Shown: positions 11,631 to 20,744 of the stretch, in pieces
Numbering within the stretch: the stretch's first letter is position 1
Layout of the letters: every line of letters begins with the position of its first letter
DNA from: Bacteroidota bacterium
Lineage (GTDB): Bacteria > Bacteroidota > Ignavibacteria > Palsa-1295
Assembly (NCBI GenBank): GCA_030706385.1
Contig: JAUZOQ010000023.1
Span: 1-40,630, forward strand
DNA length: 40,630 bases
Direction: 5' to 3'
Made by a program: the position numbers and the translations under genes
The notes under the pieces: generated by a model
Told to the model about the DNA's origin: nothing
Database searches by the model: none
Seen by the model: the letters and a program-made list of their open reading frames with translations, nothing else

Positions 11631-12281
11631 TTATTTCGTGGTTGATTGAAAAAGGTCATTCTTCATCATCTCATCTGCCAGATTTTCCGAAGCTGATGTC
11701 AAAAAAGATTCAGCACCAACCCATTGTATCCCGTAAGCATTTCTATTACTCGACGATGAACTCTCCGCCTGTGCATAAAAAATCTTATGTCCATTGTTGA
11801 AATCGAAAAGGCTAATGTCAAGGTTAAGTCCACTTAAAGTATTAGTTGTATATCCGCCCGTTGTTGTTGATGACCCATATGCATTTGCGGAATTACCATA
11901 AACTGTAGCATTAGCTGATGCTGAGGTGTAGGTAGGCACATGAACTTCCCAAACCTGTGATCCAGCGCCTTCAATTATTGCATAACAATCAAAATGATGA
12001 GCACGAAATATCGAAACTTTTTCTGAGTCTGTATATTGTCGAAGAGGTGGCAAAACTTGATATGATGGATCGGCAAGGATCCCAGAATGCCGGAGTTCAT
12101 TTACTACAGCCCACTCTGCTTTTTGTTGGTATTCAATTTTCTGGAAATTCCCAAAGACGAGTATGTGGTTTAAGTGATGACCATAATACGTGGGGTCTTT
12201 CAATGATGATACCTTTGTCGAAACACATCCGGTAGAAGCGAAAATAAAAATAATGAGACAAACTATGAACCTGTGTTTCAT
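11631..12281 (-). CDS. Hypothetical lipoprotein
   Basis: Starting at the ATG at 12281 gives 216 residues with a lipoprotein signal (MKHRFIVCLIIFIFASTGC). Upstream ATGs would place about 28 extra residues before the signal, so they were not used. After the Cys come VSSLKDPTYYGHHLNHILVFGNF, a mixed region with an E-V-H-V strand, and a Ser/Tyr/Gly/Thr-rich low-complexity stretch (about residues 130-150, SANATVYGNSANAYGSSTTT). ISLFDFNNGHKIFYAQAESS looks like a beta core, as in DUF4136-type envelope lipoproteins, but the match is weak. The DNA looks more AT-rich than groESL. It is convergent with groEL. Confidence 0.6.
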   Translation of the reverse strand: MKHRFIVCLIIFIFASTGCVSTKVSSLKDPTYYGHHLNHILVFGNFQKIEYQQKAEWAVVNELRHSGILADPSYQVLPPLRQYTDSEKVSIFRAHHFDCYAIIEGAGSQVWEVHVPTYTSASANATVYGNSANAYGSSTTTGGYTTNTLSGLNLDISLFDFNNGHKIFYAQAESSSSSNRNAYGIQWVGAESFLTSASENLADEMMKNDLFQSTTK

Positions 12282-12484
12282 ATTGTGGATTAATAGTTTA
12301 AAGCCTCCGAATAAAGTGATATTTACAGTATTTAGTTCAATCCGCATTCTCAATTCTCCCATCAACGATTCCTATCCCTGCGCCCGCAACGGTCGTCATC
12401 CGGGAGAGGATTAAAAATCAGGGATGAAGGATGAAATAGGTAAGGGGAACAAAGGGGGGGATTGGATCACCCTGATATACGATG

Positions 12485-13087
12485 TTATTCCCTTTTGATC
12501 GGCAGGCAGTGCATGATGGGAACTGCGGCAATCATCACGAGTGACACGACGGGAGAGAGGAATGCGACGAAGATCGAGCCGAGGAATAGGAATGTCCCGA
12601 TGATACCCATTATCCGTTTCATTTTGTCGTAATGCCCGAAGACAAAATTCTTTCCGACTAAATTCTTCTTCATTGCGTAAACGAAACAGAGCGTAATGAA
12701 GATGTTCATCAGCAACATATTCGCCGCAAGCATGGCTGCAGCAACAGAACTTCCCGGATATTCGCCGACAAGGGCTGTGGTGAACGGTATCGTTGCTGTT
12801 ACACCGATAAATAAGAAATTGATCACGCCGAAGGTATTCGTTGGCGTATCTACCATTCCCATTAGTCTGTTATGGCTGTACCAGAGAACAATAATAACGG
12901 CGAATGATAAAACGAAGGCGACCAGATGCGGGGCTTGGACGATGAGCCGACGGGTAAGTTCGGCGTCGCCCCCGGTTTCAACAATCGGGACTTTTATATC
13001 AAGGACAAGGATGGTGACGATGATCGCCAGTATGGCATCGCTAAAAAAGACCAACCGTTCCTTGCCCAGCTGTTTTGAGTGAGGCAT
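12485..13087 (-). CDS. TMEM175-family (DUF1211) potassium channel-like protein
   Basis: The 200-residue integral membrane protein opens with the family signature RLVFFSDAILAIIVTILVLDI (Arg11, Phe15-Ser16-Asp17). In bacterial TMEM175 channels this segment lines the K+ pore in helix 1. Six hydrophobic segments can be traced, the last near 178-195 (VVSLVMIAAVPIM). Bacterial members carry one six-helix unit and assemble as tetramers, and the length here fits one unit. Ion selectivity is inferred from the family. It appears monocistronic. Confidence 0.85.
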   Translation of the reverse strand: MPHSKQLGKERLVFFSDAILAIIVTILVLDIKVPIVETGGDAELTRRLIVQAPHLVAFVLSFAVIIVLWYSHNRLMGMVDTPTNTFGVINFLFIGVTATIPFTTALVGEYPGSSVAAAMLAANMLLMNIFITLCFVYAMKKNLVGKNFVFGHYDKMKRIMGIIGTFLFLGSIFVAFLSPVVSLVMIAAVPIMHCLPIKRE

Positions 13088-13335
13088 AACATATTGCGTA
13101 AGGTGAAAACATGAATATTGTTGTACTGCGAATATAACACGTTTCGAAAGAAGGAGGCTGTGACGAAGGCTTTTCTAATGTCGGATATAGATGAAGAGTA
13201 AAGAGTTAGCGTAACCAATTGGCACTCGTCAGAATCTCTACTTCGAGCAAATGTATTATTCAATTGTAACACCTGCCTACGAACGAAACCTTAGATCATT
13301 CGAAGCGTATTTTCAGGATCAATAATCGCTCTGCT

Positions 13336-13698
13336 ATGTCTGCAAGATCACACCGCTGGATTTTCCGCATCTCGATTACGTTGAATATACTCTTAACAGT
13401 AGTCATAATCTTCTATCTCTCCAATTCTCCTTCGTATGAGCTTGGAGTCCTGACTCAGGATGTAAAAGTCGGTTATCTCGCCTCTGATAGTACGATCTAC
13501 AGAATTCCGAAAGGCATCACGGTACGAGACGTTTCCGAGCGTGGACTCGGAGCCATCGGGCAGTTCGAGAATAACCGGTTTGAGATCATTGTGACGACCG
13601 GTCGCAGCGATCTTGTCAATTATCATCCCTCACGCAATCAACTGTCTCAATTCGGCAATTACTACTCCGCCGATGCCATCCCCGGTACGGCAAGATAG
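13336..13698 (+). CDS. Hypothetical membrane-anchored small protein
   Basis: The 120-residue protein has a basic N-terminus (SARSHRW) and one hydrophobic helix (ISITLNILLTVVIIFYL, about 12-29) that could be an anchor or an uncleaved signal. The soluble part looks like a small beta domain (VKVGYLASDSTIYRIPKGITVRDV ... FEIIVTTG). No family was recognised. It stands alone, 250 bases from the channel gene; that 13088-13335 gap holds nothing recognisable. Confidence 0.55.
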   Translation: MSARSHRWIFRISITLNILLTVVIIFYLSNSPSYELGVLTQDVKVGYLASDSTIYRIPKGITVRDVSERGLGAIGQFENNRFEIIVTTGRSDLVNYHPSRNQLSQFGNYYSADAIPGTAR

Positions 13699-13781
13699 AG
13701 CAGTGTTTGACCGTAAGAAAGAGGAGATGAAAGGTGCTTCAGAGGAGAAAGACGAGAATAATGGAGTTTATGCTACTGAGA

Positions 13782-13813
13782 CAAAAAAAAGGCAGCTCCT
13801 CAAGGGCTGCCTT
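13782..13813 (-). terminator. Intrinsic terminator of the 13840-14262 stress-protein gene
   Basis: Read on the minus strand, AAGGCAGC (13806-13813) pairs with GCTGCCTT (13789-13796), followed by a run of T (A run 13783-13790 on the plus strand). It lies about 27 bases after the stop. Confidence 0.85.
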
Positions 13814-13839
13814 CAGTACATTCGAAGCGAGGGAAGCGT

Positions 13840-14262
13840 TCAAGCTTCATGCATCGCTTCTACGTACCATGGTCCGAAATAGTTAATGGAATGCGCTCCG
13901 TGCCGTGATAGTATCTGTTCGACCGATTCTTTTATTTCGTCAGTCTCCGCTTTTACTTCGAAAAGATAACTTCCGTGCAACATGGCCTCTTCATATGATC
14001 GAAGTATTCCATTTTCCATATCGCCATATGCGCGAAGTTGAGTTGCGATCTTTGCAGCCAGTCCGTGACGTTCGCCGCCCGCGTCGAGAATATCCGATCC
14101 CTCGGCTCCATGAAAGATATCGATGTTTTTTTCTACAATGCCTTGCTCGAGTAGGGCATCCAGGGCGCTCCGTGCATCCATCGAATTATCAAATATTCCG
14201 CAGACTCTATTCGTGGGATAGGTTGAAAAGCTATTTGCATTATTAACAATCATTAGACTCAC
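13840..14262 (-). CDS. GSP17M/YflT-like general stress domain protein (paralog 1)
   Basis: The 140-residue protein is clearly related to the one at 14861-15286. Shared features are YPtnRVCgIfD, AldALleqGiveknIdIfhGaEG, HGlaaKIA, SYEeAm.hGsYlFeV and the ending INYFGPWYVEAM. The first 100 residues fit the heat-induced stress protein YflT domain (ferredoxin-like alpha/beta, no membrane segment). Function in the family is poorly known; it is linked to general stress in Firmicutes. The gene has its own terminator, so it is probably an independent unit. The family call rests on pattern recognition. Confidence 0.65.
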   Translation of the reverse strand: MSLMIVNNANSFSTYPTNRVCGIFDNSMDARSALDALLEQGIVEKNIDIFHGAEGSDILDAGGERHGLAAKIATQLRAYGDMENGILRSYEEAMLHGSYLFEVKAETDEIKESVEQILSRHGAHSINYFGPWYVEAMHEA

Positions 14263-14336
14263 CTTTATATCCTTTGTATATGATCGATCTAAAACTATTC
14301 ATCTATTGGGGAGGGCACAATTCCTATGCCAGAAAT

Positions 14337-14615
14337 TCAAGCTCTATCCTTCTGCAAATCGTATTCCCGATTCCGTATTGGAATTGCCTTTATCGAAGAT
14401 TTAGCATCTAAGCGCAAAAGCATTCTCGTTGCAAACATCGTAACGGTAATCCCTGCAACCGCTAAGATGATATTTAAGATGTCGGCGGGGAGATAATCGA
14501 TCAGGAATGATCCGATCCGGTAGAGAATATACATCATGATAGCGATAAGGCTATGCCCTAAAAACAGATTGCAGATATTTGCATATTTCTTTTCGCTTGA
14601 AATGAATTGTCGCAT
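14337..14615 (-). CDS. Small hypothetical two-helix membrane protein
   Basis: The 92-residue protein has two hydrophobic helices: about 18-40 (LFLGHSLIAIMMYILYRIGSF) and 45-67 (DILNIILAVAGITVTMFATRML). A basic tail follows (RNREYDLQKDRA). AGGAAAGGATTAGTT precedes the ATG on the minus strand, a good purine-rich ribosome-binding site for a genome that mostly lacks them. It lies between two paralogous stress-protein genes on the same strand. No family was recognised. Confidence 0.5.
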   Translation of the reverse strand: MRQFISSEKKYANICNLFLGHSLIAIMMYILYRIGSFLIDYLPADILNIILAVAGITVTMFATRMLLRLDAKSSIKAIPIRNREYDLQKDRA

Positions 14616-14793
14616 AACTAATCCTTTCCTCTTAGGGAGAGTTGTTCGTTATGGGAGTAAGGGATTTAAGAGATCGAATGTTGCATCAACACACTTGAGA
14701 AAATTCCATGTAAAAAGCATACCAATCTCTATTAGAAAGGAATGTAACTTTAGAAGATGAAAGGATGAGAAGACCTATCGATTTGCACAAGTG

Positions 14794-14832
14794 AAAAAGC
14801 AAGAGGGCAATTCAATCGGATTGCCCTCTTGC
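14794..14832 (-). terminator. Intrinsic terminator of the 14861-15286 stress-protein gene
   Basis: GCAAGAGGGCAAT (14799-14811) and ATTGCCCTCTTGC (14820-14832) form a perfect 13-pair stem with an 8-base loop. On the minus strand it is followed by TTTTT (14794-14798). Confidence 0.9.
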
Positions 14833-14860
14833 ACAGTAGTCCAAGATCAGACCGGCTACC

Positions 14861-15286
14861 CTACATGGCTTCTACATACCATGAAGTAAAGAAATTGATC
14901 TCACGGGCGTTTCCCGATTCCAGCGAACTTCTGATATGACCTTTATCTGCATCGGAATAGGACGGTATCACAAAGACATATCCTCCCTGGCGCAAAGCAG
15001 ATTCGTAGGAATTGATGAGTTTGCGCCCCAGTTCTCCGAACGACTGAAATTTATCGGCGATCTTCGAGAAGAAGCCATGGCCGCTCGCACCCGGATTGAG
15101 AAGATCGATCCCTTCTTTTCCATAAAGGATCTCGATATCCTCTTCTCGTGTGCCGGATTTTATCAGTGCATCGAGTGCACAACTTGCATTATCCCGTTCA
15201 TCGATAATTGCACAGACGCGTTGGCTTGGATAGGTCATAAGGCGGTCGGGTTTATTAAAGTATAATTCATTCATAGGCAGTGACAA
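14861..15286 (-). CDS. GSP17M/YflT-like general stress domain protein (paralog 2)
   Basis: The 141-residue protein is a diverged paralog of 13840-14262. The matching landmarks are YPSQRVCAIIDERDNASCALDAL, EEDIEILYGKEG, HGFFSKIADKFQSFGELG, SYESALRQGGYVFVI and INFFTSWYVEAM. The N-terminal 15 residues differ. It ends in a strong terminator and does not share a transcript with the small membrane gene downstream. Two copies with separate terminators suggest different regulation. The upstream gap 15287-15558 holds nothing recognisable. Confidence 0.65.
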   Translation of the reverse strand: MSLPMNELYFNKPDRLMTYPSQRVCAIIDERDNASCALDALIKSGTREEDIEILYGKEGIDLLNPGASGHGFFSKIADKFQSFGELGRKLINSYESALRQGGYVFVIPSYSDADKGHIRSSLESGNAREINFFTSWYVEAM

Positions 15287-15558
15287 GGTAAAGGTATACT
15301 AATGGGGATAGCTAAGGTTCAAGCATTGAACGCGTGTGGACAGAATAATGCTTTGCATGAAACTTGAACAAACCTTGTGCCAAATGCTAATGGCCTGATA
15401 GCAAGCAGTTTAGAGTTGCAAGCCCCTCGCCATCTCCAGTTCTGATTGCCTACATATTGACGCACTTATGCTTCAATTGTTTGTTTATAGTCCCTGCTCG
15501 CTACAAATCCACAAGACAGCGACCATCAATTACATCGATTTGAAATCCAAAAGAAACT

Positions 15559-16371
15559 ATGAGAGATGAAGAAGCATACATTCTTGGAATCAATAAAGAA
15601 GAGCTTGAACGCTTGCGGTTTCAGCATGGGGTTTGGAAGAAAGTAACGGACGATTTCTTTAATAGGATCGGAGTTGCTAAGGGGTGGAAATGCCTCGATG
15701 TCGGGTCAGGACCCGGCTTCGTTGCCATGGATCTGCGCGAGCGAGTCGGCGAGCAGGGAAGTGTTACGATCCTCGAGCCTGCGCAATACTATATCGATCA
15801 CTTCAAACAGGAATCCGAAAAACGCGGTTGGACGAACATTACTTTCCTCCATGGCACTGCCGAAACGGCCGAACTTCCGAAAGAGCAATTCGATCTCATC
15901 TTCGTGCGCTGGGTAATCGGCTTCGTGCCCGATCCCGAGAAATTCATTGTCAATCTGCTTTCATCGCTCAAGAAAGGCGGAGTGATCGCCATTCAGGATT
16001 ATCTCTATAGCGGATTAGGATTATATCCGAAGGGCGGAGCATTCGATCACGCTCTCGAAATGGTTATTCGTCACTGGGCCGTAAGCGGAGGCGATGCCTT
16101 CGTGGCCGCAAAGATCCCGGCTATTTTTCGCAAACATGGTTTAGAAATTGTCGATTACTCTCCGCACTGCCTTGCCGGTGGCCCCGATAGCGACGTGATC
16201 GAGTGGGCAGATAAGTTCTTCACCAAACACATGCACCTTATGGTGGCAAGCGGCGCAACAACAAAGGAGTTAGGCGATGCCATGCTCGAAGATTGGTACG
16301 CGCACCGGAAAAATCCCGATACAATATTCTGCTCGCCGATCGTAGTCGATATGGCGGGGAGGAAAATGTAA
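15559..16371 (+). CDS. Class I SAM-dependent methyltransferase
   Basis: The 270-residue protein has the SAM-binding motif I LDVGSGPGF (Leu46-Phe54), the acidic end of strand 2 in VTILEPAQ (motif II), TAETAELPKEQFDLIFVRWV (motif IV region) and LLSSLKKGGVIAIQDY (motif VI), so the Rossmann core is complete. The C-terminal 100 residues (YSGLGLYPKGGAFDHALEMVIRHWAVSGGD...) form an alpha-rich cap as in small-molecule methyltransferases. The substrate is unknown. The stop codon lies inside a 31-base AT-rich repeat (16364-16394) that also occurs before groEL, so the last residues may have been set by that insertion. Confidence 0.85.
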   Translation: MRDEEAYILGINKEELERLRFQHGVWKKVTDDFFNRIGVAKGWKCLDVGSGPGFVAMDLRERVGEQGSVTILEPAQYYIDHFKQESEKRGWTNITFLHGTAETAELPKEQFDLIFVRWVIGFVPDPEKFIVNLLSSLKKGGVIAIQDYLYSGLGLYPKGGAFDHALEMVIRHWAVSGGDAFVAAKIPAIFRKHGLEIVDYSPHCLAGGPDSDVIEWADKFFTKHMHLMVASGATTKELGDAMLEDWYAHRKNPDTIFCSPIVVDMAGRKM

Positions 16372-16394
16372 AATTAAAAATGTAAAATGTAAAA
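16364..16394 (-). repeat. 31-base AT-rich repeat, inverted copy of 9753-9783
   Basis: This stretch is the exact reverse complement of 9753-9783 (TTTTAC/ATTTT pattern). It covers the last codons and stop of the methyltransferase gene. Confidence 0.75.
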
Positions 16395-16434
16395 GTGGGG
16401 AGATCGGACTGCAAGAAGTCGCAGTACCACTATC

Positions 16435-18639
16435 TTAAGGTTCGGATCGTTTTCCTTCTCGCGCGATCAGCATTTCTGCGATCGCACAGATCAATGCAAT
16501 CACAAGAAAAGTCTGCCATAACTCGATACCAAAACGGGACTCCTTGATTTTCTGCGTTAGAGTTTTGCTTGATGCATCCAGTCGTGCAATGGATTCTTTC
16601 GGCTTTGCAAATAGTGGAGCGATAAGTGAGTCGGCTCCCGCATTTGTTGCACGACGCAGGTCGGCTTCGTCACTTCGGATATTGACGGCGAAGGAAGCGA
16701 CAGGCGAGCGTGCTTCGGCGTCTTGGTAGACCGTATAAATTCCTGCGGCATGAGCATTATCGAGATGGATCCGAAGTTTTCCCTCAGTTGCTATCGATTC
16801 GATCCTTTCAGAAGATCCATCGGGAAATTTAACCAGGAGCTTCAATCCCGATTGCTCATTTCCAAGCTGAGGCAACATGACATCGAACGGTTCATCGGTG
16901 TAGTACTTCTCTTCCTCATTTTCATCTTTTGCGCCGACGGAAGAGAGATATGCAGCCGTCCTACGGATCAATGGAAGAAAGATCGCTTTGCGCGGCAGAT
17001 CGCTAAACGATAGCGTCGGTGGCACGGAATAGATCAGTGCTTTGCCTTTTCCGATCGAGCTTTCACTTAAGAATGGCGCTCCGCTTGACAGAGTAATGAG
17101 CGGTATGCCTCCCTTCGATAACCTGTAATATTCGAATATCTTCGGTGATTCGATTCCGCGCGCAGAAAGGCTGCCCGATTTCTCTTCGAACATTCCCGAA
17201 AAGAAGGGATGCGCGAAGTCGAATTGCGCGAAGCTCACATATTTATCCGTTGTTTGTGCCGACCCTTCCTTCGATTCGATAGCGGGAATTCCCAGTTGTG
17301 AGCTTAGCAACGAATTGAATTGCTGGGATTGAATTCCCGGCAATGTAAAGATGCCGACGCCTTTTCCGGAGGCAACATAATCTTTCAGTGCTTTGCTATC
17401 GCTCGGATCAAGTTGCTCCGAACCGACTTCGACGATCACAGCATCGAGCCGAGAACGCAGCGATGGTAGCATTCGAAGCTCTTCGAGCCGGTGAAGTTCG
17501 ACGGAATAGGGAAGTTCATTCGTCTCGGAAAGCGTCTGTTCCAGTGCAAGCTTCAGAAACTGTACGTCTGCATCATGGGTGACGAAAATGCCGATTCTTC
17601 TTGTCAACGGAAGTATAAGCGATAGATACCGCTTATTGTCGAAAGGCAATGCATCGTCTTCAAGCTCTGCGCGGACTGCAAGAAGTCCGGCACCACGGGG
17701 CTGAGCGCTGATTGCGATCTTCTCGCTCTTCGATTGGCCAAGTCCCGTTACCGAGCGTTGCGCCACACGTTCACCATTATAAAACAAGGATACGACGGCA
17801 TTCTCGCTCGTGCCATCTCCCGTATTTCGAATGTATGCGTTGAATTCGAGCGGCCTGCCCGGTTCGAAGATCGTTGTTACCGGAATGAGAGAATCGATGG
17901 AAAGATTTCGGCCGATCGTTTTCTCCGACTCGCCGATATCGGTGATGAAGATCCTCGTTCGCTCATCGAAGAGCTTTAACCGGCTTGAAGCGGAATCGCT
18001 TTTCGGTTCGATTTCCTTCTTATAGTTGCGTGCCTGAGCATCGGATATGAGATAGATCTCTTTATTCACGTTCAGCGATCGGGCAAGCACAGCAGAGGCA
18101 ACTCGCATTCCATCTTCGACTCGTGCCGGAGCATCGGCAACAGTGACGGAAGAGATCGCCTTGCGGATATCGGTCATCGTATGCAGAGGCGGATACTCCT
18201 TCCCGGGCTCAAGCGTTGCGAGCGGAATAACGACAGCTTCATCACCATCTTCAATGGCATTCACGATCTCATTCGCTGCCTCTGTGGCTTGCTTGAAGTA
18301 TGAGCCGTTTGCATTCCGGCGTGACATCGAAGCAGAATTATCGACAAGCAATACAATGGTGGTATTCGCATGCGACGTTCCGAAGAATCCGCCGAGGTAG
18401 CCGCGTAAGGCAGGGCGCGAGAATGCCATGACCAGGCAGATAATGAGGAGCGTCCGAAGGATTAGCAAGAGGATCTGGCGCAACTTGACTTTGCGCATCG
18501 AAGATTTTTCGAGCTTTTGGAGAAAACGGATCGAGCTGAATTCTACTCGCCGTGCCTTGCGTTGGGCAAAAAGGTGAAACAGCAGCGGGAAACTCGCAGC
18601 AATGAGCCCGAAAAGAACGAATGGATTGAGAAAGGTCAC
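16435..18639 (-). CDS. BatA-type VWA-domain membrane protein
   Basis: The N-terminus (MTFLNPFVLFGLIAASFPLLFHL, then a second helix near 55-75 ending FSRPAL) is the BatA double-transmembrane domain. A von Willebrand factor A domain follows with an intact metal-binding DxSxS site (Asp100-Asn-Ser102-Ala-Ser104 in VLLVDNSASMS). The middle is a long beta-rich periplasmic region including a glutamine-amidotransferase-like stretch (LKDYVASGKGVGIFTLPG). A last helix near 705-725 anchors the C-terminus. MoxR ATPases act with such proteins as chaperone or assembly systems, and a moxR gene lies two genes upstream. At 734 residues it is longer than classic BatA and resembles VWA/BatA proteins common in Bacteroidota. 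Confidence 0.85.
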   Translation of the reverse strand: MTFLNPFVLFGLIAASFPLLFHLFAQRKARRVEFSSIRFLQKLEKSSMRKVKLRQILLLILRTLLIICLVMAFSRPALRGYLGGFFGTSHANTTIVLLVDNSASMSRRNANGSYFKQATEAANEIVNAIEDGDEAVVIPLATLEPGKEYPPLHTMTDIRKAISSVTVADAPARVEDGMRVASAVLARSLNVNKEIYLISDAQARNYKKEIEPKSDSASSRLKLFDERTRIFITDIGESEKTIGRNLSIDSLIPVTTIFEPGRPLEFNAYIRNTGDGTSENAVVSLFYNGERVAQRSVTGLGQSKSEKIAISAQPRGAGLLAVRAELEDDALPFDNKRYLSLILPLTRRIGIFVTHDADVQFLKLALEQTLSETNELPYSVELHRLEELRMLPSLRSRLDAVIVEVGSEQLDPSDSKALKDYVASGKGVGIFTLPGIQSQQFNSLLSSQLGIPAIESKEGSAQTTDKYVSFAQFDFAHPFFSGMFEEKSGSLSARGIESPKIFEYYRLSKGGIPLITLSSGAPFLSESSIGKGKALIYSVPPTLSFSDLPRKAIFLPLIRRTAAYLSSVGAKDENEEEKYYTDEPFDVMLPQLGNEQSGLKLLVKFPDGSSERIESIATEGKLRIHLDNAHAAGIYTVYQDAEARSPVASFAVNIRSDEADLRRATNAGADSLIAPLFAKPKESIARLDASSKTLTQKIKESRFGIELWQTFLVIALICAIAEMLIAREGKRSEP

Positions 18640-18688
18640 TTCTTGATTAGTCCGATCGTCTTACTCACATGTATCGAGGATTGTCTGC

Positions 18689-20743
18689 TCATTGAATTAC
18701 AATAAACTTAACCGTGCCGGATAAACTTCCGGAGCGAGTTCGTGCATGCAAATGATAGACTCCCGGAGCAAAGCCATCGACACGTATGCGAAGCTCATGA
18801 ATATTCGCCACAGCAGCATACTCAAGTACACTCCGGCCGAGTGCATCGGTGATCATATAGTTAACGGCTTCATCTGTTTGTACGCGCACGGTAATATTCT
18901 CTCGTGCGGGGTTCGGCATAACCACCAGATCGGAAACCGGAGCGACATCGTGAACGCCAAACGGAGCACTGATGATCGTATCTCCGATATGAAACTCGAA
19001 AACCGAATCGGAAGCATTGCGGGGCAGGACGGTGGTAGTATCGGCTCCGTCATTGGTGGCTATATAGTATCGGACGTGTGTTCCCTTGGGCAGACGAGGG
19101 AATGTTGCCGTATAGATTAGCGAATCAGCGGCAAGCGATAACGGAAGAATATTCGTGAGGTTCACTTCATTATTGATACCGAAGATTACTCGCGGATTCT
19201 TTACTCCGTTATTGGCTGCAATTCCGACTTCAACATGATGGATGGAATCCACTCTCCAAGTCCGAACCGTTCCGATGATCGTTCCGAGCGAGAGGGCAGC
19301 ACTATAAGCATCAAGTCTTCCAAAACCGTAAGCAGTATCGGGCGATGACACAAAATCGAGCCTGCCGGTTTTGATGATTGCCTTTCGGATCGCCTGAGCG
19401 CTGGCTTCAGGATGTGCCTGCTTGATGAGCGCGCATGCGCCGGAGACAAGCGGGGTAGCAAGCGATGTTCCGCCGGCCGCTGCGAATGTATCGTCATGCG
19501 TCATTGTCCAGACTGATACACCGGGAGCGCAGATCTCCGGTTTGAGGCGTTTGTCGAATGTCGGGCCGCGGGAAGAGAATCCTGCAATGGTATCTGTAAC
19601 ATCCAGTGCACCAACCGAAATAATACTATCTGCATCCGCCGGAGTGAGCGTATAGGAGTATCCTGTCGAACCGCCATTACCCATTGCTGTACAGCAGAGC
19701 ACTCCGAGTTTAGCCGCACGTTCACATGCCTTTGCCGAGATCGTTGTCCTGCCGTTCATATCGGCGTATGTATGGCTGACATATCCGCTATCAAAATTGT
19801 AGTAGCCAAGCGAACTCGATGTAATATCCACTCCGAGTTTCTCCATCCACTCAAGGGCTGCTGCATAATTGTCCTCTTCGATCGGCCGCTCGCTGCGAAC
19901 ATCTTCAGTTTTTGCAAGCAGGAGGTCGGGATTATAAGCGGGCCCCATGATATTATCGGGGAAAAAACCTGTTCCGGCACTCAGTACCGAAGAGCCATGG
20001 CCATCCTGATCGGGCACATCGAGTGAATCGTTCGCCGTTGAGGAATCATGAAAAATAAAATCGTACTCTGCAATCACATGATGCATCAATGTTGTGCGCA
20101 TTGCCTGCCAGCGGAATCCGACATCAAGAAATCCGAGCATCACACCACGTCCGTCGAATCCCATGGCATGAAGCGGAGGTACGTTAATGCGATGGATCTG
20201 CGAATCCGTTAATCCGTAATGATAGATGATGGTGTCGTATCCGGCAGGGATGGGCAAAACTTCGGGATCGTCGTTCGATGGTATCGCACGAGGTAGAAAG
20301 ATCGATGTGCGCTCCTCTATTTCCTTCGTGTTGCTGTTTGCTGATGGAATTGGTTTCGTGCTAACTACAAACGACTGACTCTTCACCAACTGTAATTGCT
20401 CCTGAGAGAGATATGCGCTGAAGGCATTCGCCCAATTAGAGATAGTAACCGGTTGAATTCCAAGTTTGCGAAGCGAATCCACGTATTTCGCGTTTATCGG
20501 AGCATCTTCGATCGTAACAATCTTCTCGATCGAATTCACTCCGAGAGCTGCAGCACGACGCTTCAATGCTTTCGCAGAGATCTCGCTGACCGTCTTATCG
20601 AAGATAGCGTTGCCAGGCTTAAATTCTGCGGCAGTTATTCCTTTATCTTTGAAGACGATCCAGTATTTCGATTGAGCTAGTATCTGCGTCGGAGACAAAA
20701 ACAGGGCAAGCAACAGAAAGAGGGAAGTAGCGGAAAGTAGCAT
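18689..20743 (-). CDS. Secreted S8 subtilisin-like serine protease with T9SS sorting domain
   Basis: A signal peptide (about 1-23, ending ILAQ) is followed by a propeptide-like region. The S8 catalytic domain has Asp207 (VMLGFLDVGF), His249 (DGHGSSV), oxyanion Asn356 (TAMGNGG) and Ser427 (GGTSLATPLVSGACALI), so it should be active. Around 505-590 is a beta domain, and the last 85 residues (LVVMPNPARENITVRV ... GFAPGVYHLHARTRSG) form a type A T9SS sorting domain, predicting export by type IX secretion and surface attachment or release. The gene starts one base after the moxR stop, so coupled expression with MoxR is likely. Confidence 0.92.
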   Translation of the reverse strand: MLLSATSLFLLLALFLSPTQILAQSKYWIVFKDKGITAAEFKPGNAIFDKTVSEISAKALKRRAAALGVNSIEKIVTIEDAPINAKYVDSLRKLGIQPVTISNWANAFSAYLSQEQLQLVKSQSFVVSTKPIPSANSNTKEIEERTSIFLPRAIPSNDDPEVLPIPAGYDTIIYHYGLTDSQIHRINVPPLHAMGFDGRGVMLGFLDVGFRWQAMRTTLMHHVIAEYDFIFHDSSTANDSLDVPDQDGHGSSVLSAGTGFFPDNIMGPAYNPDLLLAKTEDVRSERPIEEDNYAAALEWMEKLGVDITSSSLGYYNFDSGYVSHTYADMNGRTTISAKACERAAKLGVLCCTAMGNGGSTGYSYTLTPADADSIISVGALDVTDTIAGFSSRGPTFDKRLKPEICAPGVSVWTMTHDDTFAAAGGTSLATPLVSGACALIKQAHPEASAQAIRKAIIKTGRLDFVSSPDTAYGFGRLDAYSAALSLGTIIGTVRTWRVDSIHHVEVGIAANNGVKNPRVIFGINNEVNLTNILPLSLAADSLIYTATFPRLPKGTHVRYYIATNDGADTTTVLPRNASDSVFEFHIGDTIISAPFGVHDVAPVSDLVVMPNPARENITVRVQTDEAVNYMITDALGRSVLEYAAVANIHELRIRVDGFAPGVYHLHARTRSGSLSGTVKFIVIQ

Positions 20744-20744
20744 C

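Noticed and set aside
13613-13882. Plus-strand frame overlapping the end of the 13336-13698 gene
   Set aside because: It runs through a clear terminator hairpin and into the antisense of the stress-protein gene; no plausible protein pattern.
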